DNA of 64,000 nt from a virus. The notes under the pieces are model-generated. The model had not been told where the DNA came from and searched no databases. It worked only from the letters and a program-made list of their open reading frames with translations. Of this stretch, positions 52,385 through 60,804 are shown in pieces. Positions within the stretch are counted from its first letter, which is position 1. Each line of letters begins with the position of its first letter. The position numbers were made by a program, and so were the translations under genes. The DNA is taken from positions 1-64,000 of IMG/VR virus record IMGVR_UViG_3300042567_000999, one strand, 5' to 3'.

Positions 52385-52517
52385 ACAAATTGTTTTAGAT
52401 GAAATTTTCTTTTTAGTTAAGTATGGTAATTTTTCATATTCTGATATAATGAAAATGCCTGTTTTTGAAAGGAAATATTTTGTTGAAAAGTTATTAGATT
52501 CATTCAAAAAATCTTAA
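52344..52517 (+). CDS. Frameshift extension of the gp26-like gene
   Basis: In the +1/-2 frame an open stretch runs from the overlap to the TAA at 52515-52517, with no usable start codon for the conserved part. It reads GLSLQYKQIVLDEIFFLVKY, then NFSYSDIMKMPVFERKYFVE and KLLDSFKKS. The DEIFFL...MPVFERKYF pattern resembles C-terminal tail-chaperone/gp51-like pieces. If ribosomes shift at 52361-52364 the product is 296 residues. Confidence 0.6.
   Translation, partial: PLGLNFFGLSLQYKQIVLDEIFFLVKYGNFSYSDIMKMPVFERKYFVEKLLDSFKKS
52358..52366 (+). promoter_or_regulatory. Candidate programmed frameshift site
   Basis: The zero frame reads GAA TTT TTT CGG. The Phe tRNA on TTT can slip forward to TTC, after which GGC opens the extension frame. 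CGG is uncommon in this AT-rich genome and could pause the ribosome. A -2 slip at the T-run would give the same frame. Confidence 0.55.
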
Positions 52518-52522
52518 ATAAC

Positions 52523-52539
52523 TATTTATAAATAAAAAA
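52523..52539 (+). promoter_or_regulatory. Bipartite late-promoter-like motif for the tape-measure gene
   Basis: TATTTAT-AAA-TAAAAAA, two bases before the ATG at 52542. Confidence 0.5.
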
Positions 52540-52541
52540 TT

Positions 52542-54344
52542 ATGTTTTTTATAGACCAATCTACCGATACCACCTCAGCTGGTAATGCATCAGAATACAC
52601 TGGCGGTAGAGACGTATTAGACCAAATTAACCAATTAAAAGATGCGGTAACTAATTTTGTTGGACCAAACGTTAAAACAGTTTTTGAAAATGTTTCCCAA
52701 CAAATAGTTTCAATGGAAAACTCTGCAAAGAGTTTACAAAGAAGTATGGGGGGAGTCGCCTTCAACTCTGCAAATTTTAATCAACAACTTTACGAAGCAT
52801 ATAAAACAAATTTAGATATTGGCGCCACATTCAAAGACTCACTAGATGTTATACAAGGAATGTCAGGAGAAATGGGTAGAATGGTTGGAAGTAGTACTGA
52901 AAATATTTCAAATATGGTTCAGTTTTCAAAATTGGCGGGGATGACGGCAGAATCAGTTGGAAAAATGGTGGCCGAAATGATTAGATATGGTGGAACCCAA
53001 CAAGAAGCATTAGAAGAAATGAACAAAATGCGAAAGGAGGCTATAAAACTTGGTCTTAATGCTAGTAAATTTATTGGTGAAGTTAACACTAACTTAAAAA
53101 AATTATCTGGTTTTGGTTTTAAAGACGGGGTAGAAGGTTTAAGTAAAATGGTTAAACAAGCTCAAATGTTAAGAACATCAATTCAGGACATTGGTGCCGC
53201 ATCATTACAAAGTAAAGTTTTGGACCCTGAGGGTGCTATGCAAGCTGCAGCAAGTTTTCAAATGCTTGGTGGGGCTGTTGGTAAATTAGGAGACCCATTC
53301 CAACTTCTTCACATGGCTCAAACAAATATGGAAGGGTTACAAGAAGAATTAGTTAAATCGACAAAATCCGCATATGCGTTTAATAAAAGTACAGGTCAGT
53401 TTGAGGCGTCAACACAGGATTTATACAGATTACGTGAACAGGCTAATATTGTTGGTGGTGATTTTGAAAAAATGGCAGAAGCGGGTAGAGAAGCTGCAAA
53501 ATTAGAATTTATTGAAAATGCGATTGACTTATCAAAGGTTTCTGAGGAAAGTAAAGGATTATTAGCAGGTCTTACAACCATACAAAAAGGTTCTGGTAAA
53601 ATTATGGTTGATGTACCCGGATTTGACACACAAGGTAAAACTCTTGATGAAATTCTGAAAGATACAGGTAAAAAAGCCGAATTAGACAAAGCTCTTGCTG
53701 AGTATCAAGAAAAAATGAAAATGGATGATAAACAATTAGCCGTAGACCAACTTACTATAGCTGAAAACCAAGCTATTGATATTAGAACGATTAAAGAAAC
53801 AATAATGAAAAATCTTTCTCCACAAGAAAGAAAAGATTTAGAAGAAAAAATTAAAAAAGGAAGTAAAGGTGCGGGTGAAGTGGCAACAACTAGTACCGAC
53901 GCAGTTACCCAAAGTGTGTCAGATATTGCAGATTATTATGCAAACAAAGATTTTAAGGAAAATAAGTCCCCTCAAGATATTGCCGACGAGGCTACAAAAA
54001 AATCGGAGTCAGAAAACGAGGCTAAAGTTAAAATTAAAACAAAAGATTTATTATATGGCGCAACTGGTGACGCCCCACAATTATTAGCTAAAGGTAAATT
54101 ATATGAAGGGATTGTTGGGGATGAAGTTGCTATGGGTACTAATTTAACAGATGCACTTAATAAAGGTGGTGGTGGAGGTATTGGTGGTAAAATAGATATA
54201 AATATTAATCTGACTGGCTCTATTGGTGGAGACCCGGGACAAATAACAAAAATGTTTAATTCACCACAAGTCCAAAAACAAATAATGGATACGGTCCTTT
54301 ATAAGATGAATGAATATAAAAAACAACAAGGGGTTCTATCCTAA
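52542..54344 (+). CDS. Tape-measure-like tail protein
   Basis: 600 residues, close to T4 gp29 (590). It is mostly alpha-helical. KLAGMTAESVGKMVAEMIRY and SFQMLGGAVGKLGDPFQLLH are typical of minor tail/tape-measure proteins. The C-terminal third is Lys/Glu-rich with GGGGGIGGKIDININLTGSI before the final helix. It follows the tube and gp26-like genes. Tail length normally scales with this protein, so a tail near T4 length is expected. Confidence 0.65.
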   Translation: MFFIDQSTDTTSAGNASEYTGGRDVLDQINQLKDAVTNFVGPNVKTVFENVSQQIVSMENSAKSLQRSMGGVAFNSANFNQQLYEAYKTNLDIGATFKDSLDVIQGMSGEMGRMVGSSTENISNMVQFSKLAGMTAESVGKMVAEMIRYGGTQQEALEEMNKMRKEAIKLGLNASKFIGEVNTNLKKLSGFGFKDGVEGLSKMVKQAQMLRTSIQDIGAASLQSKVLDPEGAMQAAASFQMLGGAVGKLGDPFQLLHMAQTNMEGLQEELVKSTKSAYAFNKSTGQFEASTQDLYRLREQANIVGGDFEKMAEAGREAAKLEFIENAIDLSKVSEESKGLLAGLTTIQKGSGKIMVDVPGFDTQGKTLDEILKDTGKKAELDKALAEYQEKMKMDDKQLAVDQLTIAENQAIDIRTIKETIMKNLSPQERKDLEEKIKKGSKGAGEVATTSTDAVTQSVSDIADYYANKDFKENKSPQDIADEATKKSESENEAKVKIKTKDLLYGATGDAPQLLAKGKLYEGIVGDEVAMGTNLTDALNKGGGGGIGGKIDININLTGSIGGDPGQITKMFNSPQVQKQIMDTVLYKMNEYKKQQGVLS

Positions 54345-54361
54345 AAAAAACTAAAACAATC

Positions 54362-54376
54362 TATTTATCATAAAAA
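54362..54376 (+). promoter_or_regulatory. Bipartite late-promoter-like motif for the giant hub gene
   Basis: TATTTAT-CA-TAAAAA, six bases before the ATG at 54383. Confidence 0.5.
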
Positions 54377-54382
54377 GGCTGA

Positions 54383-57300
54383 ATGGAGAGTCCACTATCA
54401 TTTAATTCAAGTGAAAATTTTAGAAAAAAACTTTTGGTGCGAAATCTTCCACCATATAAGATAGAGAATGCCTTTTCACAAGATGGAAAACCTGGCTCTA
54501 ACGAATTTAATATAAATGATTTAGTACCGATAGATTCCCCAAGTGTTGAACAAATAGGAAATCAACAAGAAAAAGTTTTATTACCAATTAATCAATATGG
54601 TCCACAAACCAATGCAAAAGATTATGGCGATATAGTCCCAATCAATAATAATAAAAATTATAAATCAAATGAAGGTGAGTATGGTTATCCTGATTCAATC
54701 GGAAGTGATTTAGAAGTTATTGGAAACAACACCGAAAAACAAATTATTATTAAAAATGTTTATAGACCTGAAAACGGATTATCCGATTTTGGCTCAACCG
54801 CATGGTATATAAATAACGATAAAGTAATTAGTACTATTGGTGAGGGTGAGTATACAGTTCAAGATACGGTTGGAGGTGGTTTAGAAACTACCGCTAATTT
54901 AGATAGACCTTCATTGATATCTAATAACCAATATGGTCCTGAGATACAAACAAACACTCAAGTACCAATCAACAATAATCTTCAAACAAATCCAAATGAA
55001 GGTGAGTATGGTTATCCTGATACGGTAAATAGTGAATTAGAAAATAAAGGTGAAACTGATAGACCGGTATTATTTGCTATAAATCAATACGGACCCGATA
55101 ATCTACCAAACACGTCGGTAGTAATTAACCAAAATTTACAAACAAATTCAAATGAAGGTGAGTATGGTTATCCTGATACTGTAGATAGTCAGTTGGAAAT
55201 GGTTGGTGTTGATGAAAGAAAACCAAACTTTTTACAAAATCCATGGGGTCCCGAAGGAAGTCAAAGTACCGAAGAGGTAGACCCTTATAGAAAACAAAAA
55301 AATTTAATAATACCACAAGGAAATTATTTAGATGAAACCGATACGTATGGTAATGAATTAGAGTTTGTAAGTGGAGTAAAAGAAACACAAGCATACCTAT
55401 CTAACAAATACGCAACAGGGGACGGTGAATATGACCCTACTGAGTTTAAAACACTCCAAACGGTAGCTTTACAATTACCTTATGCTAATTCAGATAATAC
55501 ATTTATATTCTTACCTTCAACATATACTCCATATAGTATTTTATTAAGTGATAACCCTTCAGGGTCTGATGGTTCATTAACACAAGATTCTGATTTGGCT
55601 AATATTGGCGCAAAAAGTTTAAATAAAGAGTTCAAACATAGAGTCGCATTAGAACTGTACCAACAGACGTTAGGTCAAATAAATTTATTTAGTGGTAACG
55701 TTAATCCTGAAACGGGTGAAATATCGGCAAAACCAAACACAGACCCGTTTAACGCTATTGGATTGCTTACGGGTAATGTGCCAATAATTGCTAGAAAATA
55801 TAATATCACAACACCCGACTTTTTATTTGGTCAAGGTATTAATTTTGCAGCGAAACTTGCAGGCCTATATTCACCGTATTCATATATACCTGGTGAAATT
55901 TTTGACTACCCTGACCCGATAGGTAATGGACCATATGAAAATCCATTATCTTTAATTGGTGGGGCTTTAGGTTCTTTGTTTAGTGCATTACAACCTGCAA
56001 ATCAATCATCTTCAGAATTACTTGTTGAATATACATCAATAGCTACAAGAAAACTTCTTTATGACCAATTAAAATATAACCCATATAGGCCAAATTATAA
56101 AATTGGTAACAACCTACTAGCACCTGCTGGTGTATTTTATATTGGAGATAGAAAAAATCACATTATAGAGTTAGTTTCTCCGGCTTCAGAATTACCATAT
56201 GCGAAAGACGGAAAAACCTCAGCAATGGGACCTGTTCTATCTTACTCAAGTATGGGTAAACTATATGAAGGTGACCAGTTAGATGAAACACAGTTTGGTA
56301 TAAATACTAGAAACTTTTATGGTGCTGGTGCTAATAAAGATGGTGTAAAATGGATTGGTGCTAGCATTTTTGGAGGTTTAACTTGGACGGGTAGTAAAAG
56401 TCCTGAAAAAGATAATAATCCTGGTATTGGTAAATTAGTAGGTCGAGGAGGTGAACAATTTGAAGATAATAGTGAATTTAATTTTGGTAGTTTAGTTGGA
56501 TTTGATAGTAGTAAATCAACTAGTAAGAGTTTTACTCCGGGGTCTATTTTAGATGTTACTCAAAAATTAGTAGATGCGGGACAAAGAAGTACAAAACCCC
56601 AAGAACACGTTGGTACGGCAATCAATCAGGTATCTAAAGTATTTAATGACGGGTATCAAGAATTAACAAAAGGTTCAAGAGTTGTGAGATATACCACACC
56701 AAATTCTAAACCACAAGGAACTAACACACCACAAGGTTATGAATATTGTAGAGTCTTTACAAAAGATAGACCATACTACACTTACGACGAACTTCAAAAA
56801 CGTGATGGAAACATTAGAGGTTATGGAAATTCAGTTTTAGATAATACTTGGAATTTAAATATTGCGCCTGTTGATGGGTATAGTATTAAAGATGGTCGTG
56901 TAAAAAAATACATGTTATCATTAGAAAACTTAGCATGGAGAACATCAAATAAAAAAGGTTACACTTATGATGATTTACCGGCTTGTGAAAAAGGTCCTAA
57001 TGGTGGTAGGATTATGTGGTTCCCGCCTTATGACTTATCATTTAATGAGAATATTTCAACAGGGTGGAAGGACAATACTTTTTTAGGTAGAACTGAACCA
57101 ATATACACGTATACTAATTCAACAAGAAAGGGTAATGTAAGTTTTAAAATAATTGTTGACCACCCATCAATAATGAATTTATTGGTTGAAAAAGAATTAG
57201 CAAATGTTTCAAATAACGGAGAAATAACTCAAATTATTGATTCTTTCTATGCTGGATGTACAAAATACGATTTATGGGATTTAGTTACTAAATTCCCTAT

Positions 57301-60300
57301 GTTTACACCAAACGATATTTTTGAAGCGCAAATACTAACCACTGAAGACATTGTTACTGTGGTTGAGGAAAATAATTTTTCAATAATCGAACAAGAAGTT
57401 GATATTAACACCACAACTACAACAACTACAGTTGTTGACGATTGTATAGAATATAATTATAATATCGGTGCATCAACAGGGGCTACTTTAAATTACACGG
57501 GTTGTGGTGAAACAAATGTTACCATTACACTTTTAACTTCAGGTAAAACGGGAAGTTTTTGTTCGGTTACAAAATCAAAACCATTCTTTCAGATAAGTGA
57601 CACATCAAATACCTTAATACCAACAGGTAAGGCATGTAAAAAGACTACAACATCATCAAGTACCACAGATGATAATGAAACACCAACAACTATAAAAGAA
57701 AAATATAAAGATTTAGCATTTTATTTTGATAATAATTTTCCAGATGGTACAAGTACTTACGATACAACAGTAAGTAACGATTATAAATATTGGTATGACC
57801 TTTACATTGGTTCTAAAAACAAATACCTAAATGATGGTAATGGTTCAAAATACGCAAAGGCGTTAAATAAAATATTTGCATATAATGATTCTGCTAAGGT
57901 TGATAGAACATCATATGTATTAGGTAGTGGTTTAACTGAAAACGCTAAAATAAAATATTTGTCAGATTTTATTGATACTACAAAAGAAAATGTAGAAAAA
58001 TTCTTTAATTACATTGAAGAAAATTACACACTATTAACAAATTTTGTACAAGATATTGGTAAACTTTTAGATGAAGGTAGAGATGTTTCGTTTGATTTAG
58101 AAGCGAGTGCGTCTTCGGTTAATAGTAGTGCAAATAATTATAACTTGAATTTATCAAAAAGAAGAGGTGATAGTGTTTTACAATGGTTATATAAACAAAA
58201 AACGCCACAAGGAAAATCATTTAACGACTTTAAAGGGACTAAATTAAAAATTACAGAAAAATATACAGGGAACAATGTAGAAATCCAAGATACAAAATAT
58301 AAATTTGTTGATTGTAATAAGCCATTTGAGACTACAAAAGAGGAAGGGACCGTTTCTGTAAACGCTATGGCTTGCCGTAGAACAAAGATTTCAAATATAT
58401 TACCAAGTGAAAATATATCACAAACACAAAATCCACCTGAAGAAACCCCTAATACGCAAACCAACCAAGAATTATCTGGCCAAGATTATCAAGTAACGGG
58501 TCAAGTAACTGAAACAACAACTACGACTACAACACCACAACAACCAAATGTTTCTACAGACCCTAGAGTTAATCAACCGGAGAATTCAACACCATCTTCT
58601 AATACCCCACCTAATACAAGGGAACAAGAAGTACAAACACAACAATTACAACAAAGAAAAGATATTACAAAACGATTAGCAAGAAAATTACTTACAGAGT
58701 GCAACTATTTTGAATATATAAAACAAACGGACCCAATGGTTTATGATGGTATTAAATCTAAAATTAAAGGGTTTCATCCGGCTTTCCATTCAATAACACC
58801 TGAAGGGTTAAATGCTAGATTAGTATTCTTACAACAATGTATGAGACCTGGTGATACAATACCTACAGTTTCTCAATCGGATAGTGGACAACAAAGTTTA
58901 TTATATAATGATGTATCGAATAGTGCATTTGGGGCTCCACCTATTTGTATTTTAAGAGTTGGTGACTTTTTCCATACAAAAGTGGCTATTGATTCGATAA
59001 GTTTAAAATATGACGATGGTAAGTTTGACTTGAACCCTGAAGGTATAGGTATACAACCAATGATTGCATCTGTGGACATTAGTTTCTCATTTATTGGTGC
59101 TCATGGCTTAGCGGGACCTGTTGCAAAATTACAAAACGCATTATCGTTTAATTATTATGCGAATACAGAAATGTATGATGAAAGGGCTGAAGCTACTGAT
59201 AATTTAGATTTAAGTGTTTACGATGCTCAAGTTTTAAGTCAAGTAAGAGATGAATTAAATGTTATTGATACAAAGGCCCCAAGACCCGAAATTAATAATG
59301 GTGGTGTTACTATTGGTAAAACGTTAACGAATGTTTTAAATATAGATACAACACAAACTACGGGTACGATTGAATATAAAGATGTGATGACAGAATTTGC
59401 AAACATATCTAAATCGTATTTTGAAACTACAACCGCTACGTTATCTAAAGTTAATGATGACTTTTTACTTGGAGGTCTTCAAATTCTTACAAAAGATAGA
59501 AAATTTACTGAAGGTTATTTTAATAGTTTAGGCGGTAATCTATCGAATACTGCAAATATTTTTGGTTACTCAGATTCATTTCAAACAAAAATTGAAAATT
59601 TAACAACCCAAACTAAAAATGATGTTGATAATGGCTTATGTCCATTATTAGCAGGTTTAAATAATGAACCATTTATTGACGTACAAATAAGAAAGATTAA
59701 AAGACAAATTAAAATTGAAATCGATAATAGAGCTCAAGTTATTGCGTATGAGTTACAAGGATATTCAGACCAAATATCCACTAACGAATTAACTCTTGTA
59801 AGTTTAATAGATAAAATTAATTATGTTTCCAATTCACATGACGGGTTTATTAAAAAGAATAATTCTGTAATTGTATATAATGTATCAGGAACAACTGAAG
59901 TGACCCAACCAACAACTGCGGTCGATACACTACAAGAATTAATTCAAGATTCTTACCTCATCAAAGATGATTTAAATACTTATTACCAAAAATTAATAGA
60001 CTTTGGGTTAATACCGACGGGGGTATATGATTATAGCGATAACTTTACACAAGACATGTACTTACCAAATAACAACACAACACAGAATGAAACAAGATTC
60101 TTTATGATGTTCGGTAAACCAATATGTGATGACCCCGATAGTTTTGCCGATATTATTATAAATGAAGCGTTACCAAACGCGAACTCTGAAGATAAGGGTA
60201 AATGGAAAACATTCTTTGATAATAAATTAAAATCTCCCGAAACGGGATTACAATCTATTTACTTAACATCTAAAACAATAGTTGATAAAAATGTAGAGGA

Positions 60301-60487
60301 TTTTAAAACTCAATACTTTAATTCTACATTTACTAATTATAAGCCTTATAATATAGATAAGCAAAGATTAATGTGGTATGAATCTCAAGTACCGGCAACG
60401 TCTCCATATGACAGGGATTTAACAAACATTTACTCTAGTAGAAACTCATCAGGTGATAAATTTAACTTGAAAAAAAAATTTAATTAA
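54383..60487 (+). CDS. Giant hub/baseplate protein with OmpA-like insertion
   Basis: 2034 residues. Residues ~50-300 contain four to five ~50-residue repeats with NQYGP and NEGEYGYPDTV elements. Around 900 comes TFLGRTEPIYTYTNSTRKGN, and near 1500-1600 PPICILRVGDFFHTKVAI and GAHGLAGPVAKLQNALSFNY, both tube- or hub-like motifs of myovirus baseplates. Between them, flanked by Thr-rich linkers (near 1011, 1090 and 1375), lies a segment with LAFYFDNNFPDG, NYNLNLSKRRGDSVLQWL (~1252-1269) and MACRRTKI, the order of an OmpA-like peptidoglycan-binding domain. The last ~400 residues are helical. It likely forms the hub near the tail tip. Its stop touches the next ATG. Confidence 0.6.
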   Translation: MESPLSFNSSENFRKKLLVRNLPPYKIENAFSQDGKPGSNEFNINDLVPIDSPSVEQIGNQQEKVLLPINQYGPQTNAKDYGDIVPINNNKNYKSNEGEYGYPDSIGSDLEVIGNNTEKQIIIKNVYRPENGLSDFGSTAWYINNDKVISTIGEGEYTVQDTVGGGLETTANLDRPSLISNNQYGPEIQTNTQVPINNNLQTNPNEGEYGYPDTVNSELENKGETDRPVLFAINQYGPDNLPNTSVVINQNLQTNSNEGEYGYPDTVDSQLEMVGVDERKPNFLQNPWGPEGSQSTEEVDPYRKQKNLIIPQGNYLDETDTYGNELEFVSGVKETQAYLSNKYATGDGEYDPTEFKTLQTVALQLPYANSDNTFIFLPSTYTPYSILLSDNPSGSDGSLTQDSDLANIGAKSLNKEFKHRVALELYQQTLGQINLFSGNVNPETGEISAKPNTDPFNAIGLLTGNVPIIARKYNITTPDFLFGQGINFAAKLAGLYSPYSYIPGEIFDYPDPIGNGPYENPLSLIGGALGSLFSALQPANQSSSELLVEYTSIATRKLLYDQLKYNPYRPNYKIGNNLLAPAGVFYIGDRKNHIIELVSPASELPYAKDGKTSAMGPVLSYSSMGKLYEGDQLDETQFGINTRNFYGAGANKDGVKWIGASIFGGLTWTGSKSPEKDNNPGIGKLVGRGGEQFEDNSEFNFGSLVGFDSSKSTSKSFTPGSILDVTQKLVDAGQRSTKPQEHVGTAINQVSKVFNDGYQELTKGSRVVRYTTPNSKPQGTNTPQGYEYCRVFTKDRPYYTYDELQKRDGNIRGYGNSVLDNTWNLNIAPVDGYSIKDGRVKKYMLSLENLAWRTSNKKGYTYDDLPACEKGPNGGRIMWFPPYDLSFNENISTGWKDNTFLGRTEPIYTYTNSTRKGNVSFKIIVDHPSIMNLLVEKELANVSNNGEITQIIDSFYAGCTKYDLWDLVTKFPMFTPNDIFEAQILTTEDIVTVVEENNFSIIEQEVDINTTTTTTTVVDDCIEYNYNIGASTGATLNYTGCGETNVTITLLTSGKTGSFCSVTKSKPFFQISDTSNTLIPTGKACKKTTTSSSTTDDNETPTTIKEKYKDLAFYFDNNFPDGTSTYDTTVSNDYKYWYDLYIGSKNKYLNDGNGSKYAKALNKIFAYNDSAKVDRTSYVLGSGLTENAKIKYLSDFIDTTKENVEKFFNYIEENYTLLTNFVQDIGKLLDEGRDVSFDLEASASSVNSSANNYNLNLSKRRGDSVLQWLYKQKTPQGKSFNDFKGTKLKITEKYTGNNVEIQDTKYKFVDCNKPFETTKEEGTVSVNAMACRRTKISNILPSENISQTQNPPEETPNTQTNQELSGQDYQVTGQVTETTTTTTTPQQPNVSTDPRVNQPENSTPSSNTPPNTREQEVQTQQLQQRKDITKRLARKLLTECNYFEYIKQTDPMVYDGIKSKIKGFHPAFHSITPEGLNARLVFLQQCMRPGDTIPTVSQSDSGQQSLLYNDVSNSAFGAPPICILRVGDFFHTKVAIDSISLKYDDGKFDLNPEGIGIQPMIASVDISFSFIGAHGLAGPVAKLQNALSFNYYANTEMYDERAEATDNLDLSVYDAQVLSQVRDELNVIDTKAPRPEINNGGVTIGKTLTNVLNIDTTQTTGTIEYKDVMTEFANISKSYFETTTATLSKVNDDFLLGGLQILTKDRKFTEGYFNSLGGNLSNTANIFGYSDSFQTKIENLTTQTKNDVDNGLCPLLAGLNNEPFIDVQIRKIKRQIKIEIDNRAQVIAYELQGYSDQISTNELTLVSLIDKINYVSNSHDGFIKKNNSVIVYNVSGTTEVTQPTTAVDTLQELIQDSYLIKDDLNTYYQKLIDFGLIPTGVYDYSDNFTQDMYLPNNNTTQNETRFFMMFGKPICDDPDSFADIIINEALPNANSEDKGKWKTFFDNKLKSPETGLQSIYLTSKTIVDKNVEDFKTQYFNSTFTNYKPYNIDKQRLMWYESQVPATSPYDRDLTNIYSSRNSSGDKFNLKKKFN
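54668..55177 (+). repeat. 27-bp direct repeats inside the giant hub gene
   Basis: AATGAAGGTGAGTATGGTTA plus seven more bases occurs perfectly at 54668-54694, 54995-55021 and 55151-55177, with a degenerate copy near 54840. They code for the NEGEYGYPD motif of the protein repeats. Confidence 0.85.
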
Positions 60488-60804
60488 TGGATTACTATAA
60501 CAGATATAAAGATTTTTTAATTAATGGGCAACAAACTGTAGTCCCATTTTTATCTATTCCACCAAGAGTATCGGACCAACAATATCTTTATAGAACAGGT
60601 AAAAGTAGATTAGATAAAATAAGTTTTGAAAAATATGGAACACCATATTTTGGTTGGTTGATTTTAGCCGCAAACCCGATGTATGGTGGATTGGAACAAA
60701 ATATTCCTGATGGAACAATTTTAATTATACCTTTCCCATTAACCGCATCACTACAAGATTATAAAGCGGCTTTAGATACACACATTTTCTATTATGGCCG
60801 TTAG
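60487..60804 (+). CDS. gp53: LysM-like baseplate wedge protein (gp53-like)
   Basis: 105 residues. SIPPRVSDQQYLYRTGKSRL, DKISFEKYGTPYFGWLILAA and IPDGTILIIPFPL follow the pattern of small myovirus tail proteins of the gp53/LysM type. These bind the wedge ring to the hub. It shares one base with the giant hub gene and overlaps the next gene by 11 bases. Confidence 0.65.
   Translation: MDYYNRYKDFLINGQQTVVPFLSIPPRVSDQQYLYRTGKSRLDKISFEKYGTPYFGWLILAANPMYGGLEQNIPDGTILIIPFPLTASLQDYKAALDTHIFYYGR

Noticed and set aside
55125-55394. Minus-strand open frame opposite the hub repeats
   Set aside because: It arises from the repetitive coding sequence on the plus strand and shows no protein-like composition.
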